Source: Bacillus sp. 522_BSPC (GTDB lineage: Bacteria > Bacillota > Bacilli > Bacillales > Cytobacillaceae). From it: 47,798 bases of DNA. Where the stretch lies: contig NZ_JVDT01000263.1 in assembly GCF_001076885.1 (NCBI RefSeq), positions 1 to 47,798 of the forward strand, written 5' to 3'. Of the stretch, positions 47,776 to 47,798 are shown in pieces (position 1 is the stretch's first letter; each line of letters begins with the position of its first letter). Made by a program: the position numbers and the translations under genes. The notes beneath the pieces were generated by a model, which was not told the DNA's origin, did not search any database, and saw only the letters and a list, made by a program, of their open reading frames with translations.

Positions 47776-47798
47776 ACCCCAACAATTGACTTAGAACC
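47776..47798 (-). repeat. Right terminal inverted repeat of ISL3 element
   Basis: Ends AATTGACTTAGAACC at the last base of the window; partner of 46348-46370. Confidence 0.8.

Larger units (their letters stand above)
46348..47798 (+). mobile_element. ISL3-family insertion sequence
   Basis: The left terminal repeat is GGCTCTATAATATTTGTTGG plus GGT (46348-46370). The right repeat, read inward on the reverse strand from 47798, begins GGTTCTAAGTCAATTGTTGG. The two agree at 17 of 23 positions, best at GG.TCTA and TTGTTGGGGT. Between them lies one transposase gene and a large palindrome. The element is 1451 bases, normal for ISL3. The right repeat ends on the final base, so the 8-base target duplication cannot be checked. 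It lies 36 bases past the ftsH terminator. Confidence 0.85.

Overview
The window is a stretch of chromosome from a low-GC, endospore-forming member of the Bacillaceae. The evidence is its gene content (csfB, yabG, sspF, spoVG, fin, spoVT, yabP, yabQ, spoIIE), its proteins close in length and motifs to the Bacillus subtilis ones, and promoters that fit sigma A, F, G, H, K and B and Spo0A control. The order is essentially the B. subtilis yaaO-to-ftsH segment near the replication origin. I can place it at family level only; genus is not decided.

Layout. (1) 1-7910: a terminator at the very edge, reverse-strand csfB (a sigma-G inhibitor) with a textbook sigma-F promoter, then a forward run yaaO-tmk-darA-yaaR-holB-ricT-yabA, an elaborate terminator, and yabB-yazA-rsmI. 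(2) 7911-13136: reverse-strand abrB with a sigma-A promoter and a Spo0A box just downstream of it, then metS, the TatD-like nuclease yabD, and the cell-wall protein yabE. (3) 13137-18190: rnmV-rsmA, the sigma-K-driven protease yabG, veg with two strong tandem promoters, the sigma-G-driven SASP gene sspF, and ispE. (4) 18191-24721: purR with an inverted PurBox pair in front of it, ridA, spoVG (sigma-H-like promoter), glmU, prs, the stress gene ctc/rplY (sigma-B promoter), pth, and the anti-sigma-F gene fin. (5) 24722-33262: mfd, spoVT, an accessory two-gene module (a GntR/YtrA-type repressor plus a DUF1648 membrane protein, with its own operator) placed between spoVT and yabM, then the flippase yabM. 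(6) 33259-37130: yabN(mazG)-rqcP-yabP-yabQ-divIC-yabR. (7) 37245-46311: a reverse-strand tRNA-Met with its own promoter and terminator, then spoIIE (Spo0A-type promoter with 21-nt spacing), yabS, yabT, tilS, hpt and ftsH. (8) 46348-47798: an ISL3-family insertion sequence whose right terminal repeat is the last base of the window.

How the genes fit together. Housekeeping functions (dTMP and PRPP supply, clamp loading and initiation control, tRNA and rRNA modification, transcription-coupled repair, peptidoglycan precursor synthesis, membrane proteolysis) are interleaved with regulators of each sporulation stage: AbrB and Spo0A at entry, SpoIIE for sigma-F activation, CsfB and Fin for sigma-F/sigma-G timing, SpoVT in the late forespore, and YabG, YabP and YabQ for coat and cortex. 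Much of this control can be read directly from promoter sequences.

The least ordinary parts are the GntR/DUF1648 insertion at 29930-31474, a locally GC-rich hairpin-forming block at 24859-24964 before mfd, a foldable tract at 20198-20293 before glmU, an apparent AUC start codon for yabE, and the ISL3 element with a 45-nt palindrome. The window looks like one assembled contig: the left edge probably abuts an rRNA operon and the right edge stops exactly at the insertion-sequence end. I see no CRISPR array, prophage or recognised defence system.
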